DNA from: CAVSIS01 sp963814875
Lineage (GTDB): Bacteria > Acidobacteriota > Thermoanaerobaculia > Thermoanaerobaculales > Sulfomarinibacteraceae
DNA: 64,000 nt
NCBI GenBank assembly: GCA_963814875.1
Contig: CAWFFJ010000022.1
Coordinates: 186,001 to 250,000, forward strand
Direction: 5' to 3'
Shown one piece after another: positions 61,559 through 64,000 of the stretch (positions are counted from its first letter, which is position 1; the number at the start of each line of letters is the position of its first letter). The translations under genes and the position numbers were made by a program. Under the pieces are notes generated by a model, which did no database searches, was not told the DNA's origin, and worked only from the letters and a program-made list of their open reading frames with translations.

Positions 61559-62694
61559 AGTTCCTCCCCCTCGTGCTGAAGAACCTCTTCCGCAAGAAGA
61601 CGAGGGCGGTGCTCACCATCGGTTCGATCGCCGTAGCACTGTTCCTGTACGGCCTGTTGGTGACCATTCAGACAGCCCTCAGCCAGGGCGTCCAGGTCGC
61701 GGGAGCCGACCGGCTGGTGGCCCGCAACCGGACCTCGCTGATCATGCCGCTCCCCTACTCCTACCAGCAGCGCCTCCTCCAGATCCCCCATGTCAAGACG
61801 GTGACCTTCGCCAACTGGTTCGGCGGGGTCTACCAGGACGAGAAGAACTTCTTTCCGCAGTTCGCGATCGACACCGAGACCTGGCGGAAGGTCTACCCGG
61901 AGTACCAGGTCCCCGCCGACCAGTGGGCCGCGTTCCTCGCCGATCGCGAGGGAGCCATCGCCGGAGCCGGCACGGCCAAGAAGTTCGGATGGAAGGTCGG
62001 CGATCGCATCCCGATCCAGGGCACGATCTGGCCCGGAATCTGGGAGTTCAACCTGCGGGGGATATACCAGGGAGAGCGGCCGGAGGACGACACCTCCCAG
62101 TTCTGGTTCCACTGGAAGTACCTCGACGAACGCAGACCCTGGGGCAAGGGCTCAGTGGGCTGGTATGTGGTGCAGATCGACAGCCCTGATGACGCCGCCG
62201 AGGTCGCCAAGGCAATCGACGAGCGCTTCGCCAACTCGCCCTGGGAGACATCGACCGAGACCGAGCGCTCGTTCGCCGTCGGCTTCGCCAAGCAGGTCGG
62301 CAACATCCGGCTGATCGTACTGTCGATCGGCGCGGTCGTGATGTTCACCCTGCTCCTGGTGACCGGCAACACGATGGCGATGGCGGTGCGGGAGCGAACC
62401 GCCGAGGTCGGCGTGCTCAAGACCCTCGGGTTCGGGGATATCACGGTGCTCATCCTGGTGCTCACAGAGTCCGTCCTGCTCGCGCTGCTCGGCGGGGCCG
62501 TTGGGCTCGGCCTCGCCAAAGCGTTCACCCTTCGAGGCGATCCGACTGGCGGCATGCTGCCGTTGTTCTACCTCGCGCCCGAGAAGATCGCGATCGGCCT
62601 CGGGCTCGCTCTCGCGGTCGGCCTGCTGGCCGGCCTCGTCCCTGCGCTGACGGCGATGCGGCTGACCATCGTGAACGCGCTGCGGAGGGTCTGA
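61555..62694 (+). CDS. MacB/FtsX-type ABC permease, first subunit
   Basis: A 379-residue permease with one N-terminal helix (AVLTIGSIAVALFLYGLLV), a large periplasmic MacB_PCD-like domain (about 45-250) and three C-terminal helices (LIVLSIGAVVMFTLLLVTG onward) making the FtsX domain. RERTAEVGVLKTLGF is the conserved cytoplasmic coupling loop. It overlaps the ATPase and is two bases from the second permease. Two different permeases probably form a heterodimer. Confidence 0.92.
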   Translation: MKFLPLVLKNLFRKKTRAVLTIGSIAVALFLYGLLVTIQTALSQGVQVAGADRLVARNRTSLIMPLPYSYQQRLLQIPHVKTVTFANWFGGVYQDEKNFFPQFAIDTETWRKVYPEYQVPADQWAAFLADREGAIAGAGTAKKFGWKVGDRIPIQGTIWPGIWEFNLRGIYQGERPEDDTSQFWFHWKYLDERRPWGKGSVGWYVVQIDSPDDAAEVAKAIDERFANSPWETSTETERSFAVGFAKQVGNIRLIVLSIGAVVMFTLLLVTGNTMAMAVRERTAEVGVLKTLGFGDITVLILVLTESVLLALLGGAVGLGLAKAFTLRGDPTGGMLPLFYLAPEKIAIGLGLALAVGLLAGLVPALTAMRLTIVNALRRV

Positions 62695-62696
62695 GC

Positions 62697-63899
62697 ATGG
62701 CGATCCCGCTGTCCTACAACGCGCGCAGCGCACTGGTCCGATGGCCGGCGGCCGTGGTCGCGGTGCTCGGCATCGCCGGCACGGTCGGTGTCTTCGTGGC
62801 GATGCTGTCGATGGCGCGCGGCTTTCAGGCGACCCTCGTCTCCTCCGGCTCACCGGGGAACGCCATCATCCTGCGCGCCGGTGCCGACACCGAGATGGTC
62901 AGCGCCATCAGACTCGAACAGGTGCGGGTGATCGGCGACGCGCCCGAGGTGGCTCGCCTCCCCGGAGGCGGGTCCGCATCCGGTGCCGAGGCTGGCGGTG
63001 GGCCGATGTTGAGTGCCGAGGTGGTGGTGATTGGTGCCTTCCCCCTTGTCTCCTCCGGCACCGACGCCAACGTCCAGGTGCGAGGCGTCTCTCCGGCCGC
63101 AATGGACGTCCGGCCGATGGTCCGGGTCGTCCAGGGGCGGCTCTTCCGCCCCGGGACCGCGGAGATGGTGGTCGGCTCGAACGCGGCCAAGATCTACCGC
63201 GGATTCACGCTCGGCTCGTCCTTCAGCTTTGGCGGCCAGAGCTGGAAGGTCGTCGGGATCTTCGACGCCGGCGGCTCGGCCTTCGACTCCGAGCTGTGGT
63301 GCGACACCACGGTTCTGAACCAGACCTTCAAACGTCCCGAGGGCGTGTTCCAGTCAGTGACCGCGCGGCTCGTGTCGCCCGACGCCTTCGGCGCGTTCAA
63401 GGACCGGCTCACCAGCGACCCCCGCCTGACCGTCCAGGTCCAACGTGAGGCCGAGTACTACGCGAAGCAGTCGCGACTGATCTCGGCGCTGATCCAGACG
63501 CTCGGCTTCCTGGTCGCCCTCGTGATGGGCATCGGAGCGGTCTTCGGGGCGCTCAACACGATGTACTCCGCGGTTGCGGCCCGTGCCCGCGAGATCGCCA
63601 CCATGCGCGCGCTCGGATTCGGCGGCGGCAGCGTCGTGCTGTCGTTTCTCGCCGAATCGCTGCTGATCGCCGCCGTCGGCGGCGTCCTCGGCTGCGTGGC
63701 GGTGCTGCCCATGAACGGTTTCACGACGGGTACGATCAACTGGCAGACCTTCTCCCACCTCGCATTCGCATTCCGGGTCACGCCCGACCTGCTCGTCTTC
63801 GGTCTCGCCTTCGCCCTCATCATGGGTGCCGTGGGTGGCCTGCTACCGGCGATCCGCGCAGCGCGACTTCCGATCGCCGCCGCGTTGCGCGAGCTTTAG
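62697..63899 (+). CDS. MacB/FtsX-type ABC permease, second subunit
   Basis: A 400-residue paralogue of the preceding permease with the same layout: an N-terminal helix (AVLGIAGTVGVFVAMLSMA), a periplasmic domain with VRGVSPAAMDVRPMVRVVQG and WKVVGIFDAGGSAFDSE, then three helices and the coupling loop ARAREIATMRALGF. With the adaptor and ATPase it completes a four-gene exporter. The substrate is unknown; macrolides, peptides or lipids are all precedented. TAG at 63897-63899. Confidence 0.93.
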   Translation: MAIPLSYNARSALVRWPAAVVAVLGIAGTVGVFVAMLSMARGFQATLVSSGSPGNAIILRAGADTEMVSAIRLEQVRVIGDAPEVARLPGGGSASGAEAGGGPMLSAEVVVIGAFPLVSSGTDANVQVRGVSPAAMDVRPMVRVVQGRLFRPGTAEMVVGSNAAKIYRGFTLGSSFSFGGQSWKVVGIFDAGGSAFDSELWCDTTVLNQTFKRPEGVFQSVTARLVSPDAFGAFKDRLTSDPRLTVQVQREAEYYAKQSRLISALIQTLGFLVALVMGIGAVFGALNTMYSAVAARAREIATMRALGFGGGSVVLSFLAESLLIAAVGGVLGCVAVLPMNGFTTGTINWQTFSHLAFAFRVTPDLLVFGLAFALIMGAVGGLLPAIRAARLPIAAALREL

Positions 63900-63983
63900 A
63901 AATCGGTGCCACATTGACCCCGAGGGAGTCTGGCTCCTCGTGCGACGCATTCCATGGCTCAATACACCACCACGACTTCCCTC

Positions 63984-63999
63984 GATGCGCTTCGCGCAT
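63984..63999. repeat. GATGCGC palindrome at window end
   Basis: ATGCGC-TTC-GCGCAT, a six-pair stem, cut by the window edge. It matches the palindromes at 6336-6352 and 38666-38682 in sequence and size. Confidence 0.6.
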
Positions 64000-64000
64000 G

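Noticed and set aside
1..64000. Prophage, integrative element or defence island
   Set aside because: No integrase, transposase, attachment-site duplication, restriction, toxin-antitoxin or Cas genes were recognised.

Overview
The window is 64 kb of high-GC bacterial chromosome with no rRNA, tRNA, CRISPR array, integrase or recognisable insertion sequence. The gene content includes a Ser/Thr kinase fused to a TolB-like propeller, secreted proteins with FTDVP...YCP surface repeats, DUF11 proteins with IPTL-like tails, a TonB receptor beside a TPR protein, and a class GN-type sortase. Together these suggest a diderm, probably Acidobacteriota (Thermoanaerobaculia-like). That placement is inferred from gene style, not from a marker phylogeny.

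Layout. 0-11 kb: 5'-truncated mutS, nagZ and queC in a tight overlapping run; a frame-broken histidine phosphatase; a periplasmic DsbD-N-like protein plus a redoxin; a site-2 protease with CBS domains; a thiamine-binding protein; and a copZ-copA copper export pair. 11-21 kb: a SMUG1-type uracil glycosylase with an unexpected membrane N-terminus, an aldo/keto reductase, a quinone oxidoreductase, and a methionine block (homocysteine methyltransferase-MetF fusion followed by metH, whose activation domain lies in a shifted frame). 21-24 kb: a lipoprotein cytochrome c, a dimethylargininase-like enzyme and a zinc-ribbon membrane protein.

24-33.4 kb is the best-organised region: nine overlapping minus-strand genes argG, an unknown P-loop gene, argC, argD, argF', argB, argE', argH, argR. 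They are driven from a TTGACA promoter overlapped by an 18-bp palindromic ARG-box-like operator. The carbamoyltransferase is of the N-acyl-ornithine type, so the pathway should run through N-acylcitrulline. Two active-site replacements point to N-succinyl rather than N-acetyl intermediates. No N-acylglutamate synthase is visible, and the P-loop gene is the unexplained member.

33-64 kb is largely envelope-related: a transglutaminase-like/TPR lipoprotein, a TonB receptor and TPR partner, a 35-residue lysine-rich peptide, a three-gene sortase island (VWA protein, VIT-VWA protein ending in LPRTG, sortase), a tail-fibre-like secreted protein, a metalloprotease with SLH-like repeats, a receptor-type kinase, a GT-C-like membrane protein, a tandem duplication of a propeller-DUF11-IPTL-like protein, and a MacAB-like exporter.

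Two cautions apply. Many genes, mostly between 44.6 and 59.7 kb, carry single-base frame breaks. Most shift the frame as one extra base would, and at least one lies in a G run, so sequencing or assembly error is more likely than mass decay. Intergenic spaces, especially between convergent genes, hold several families of small dispersed hairpins and inverted repeats, some overlapping stop codons.
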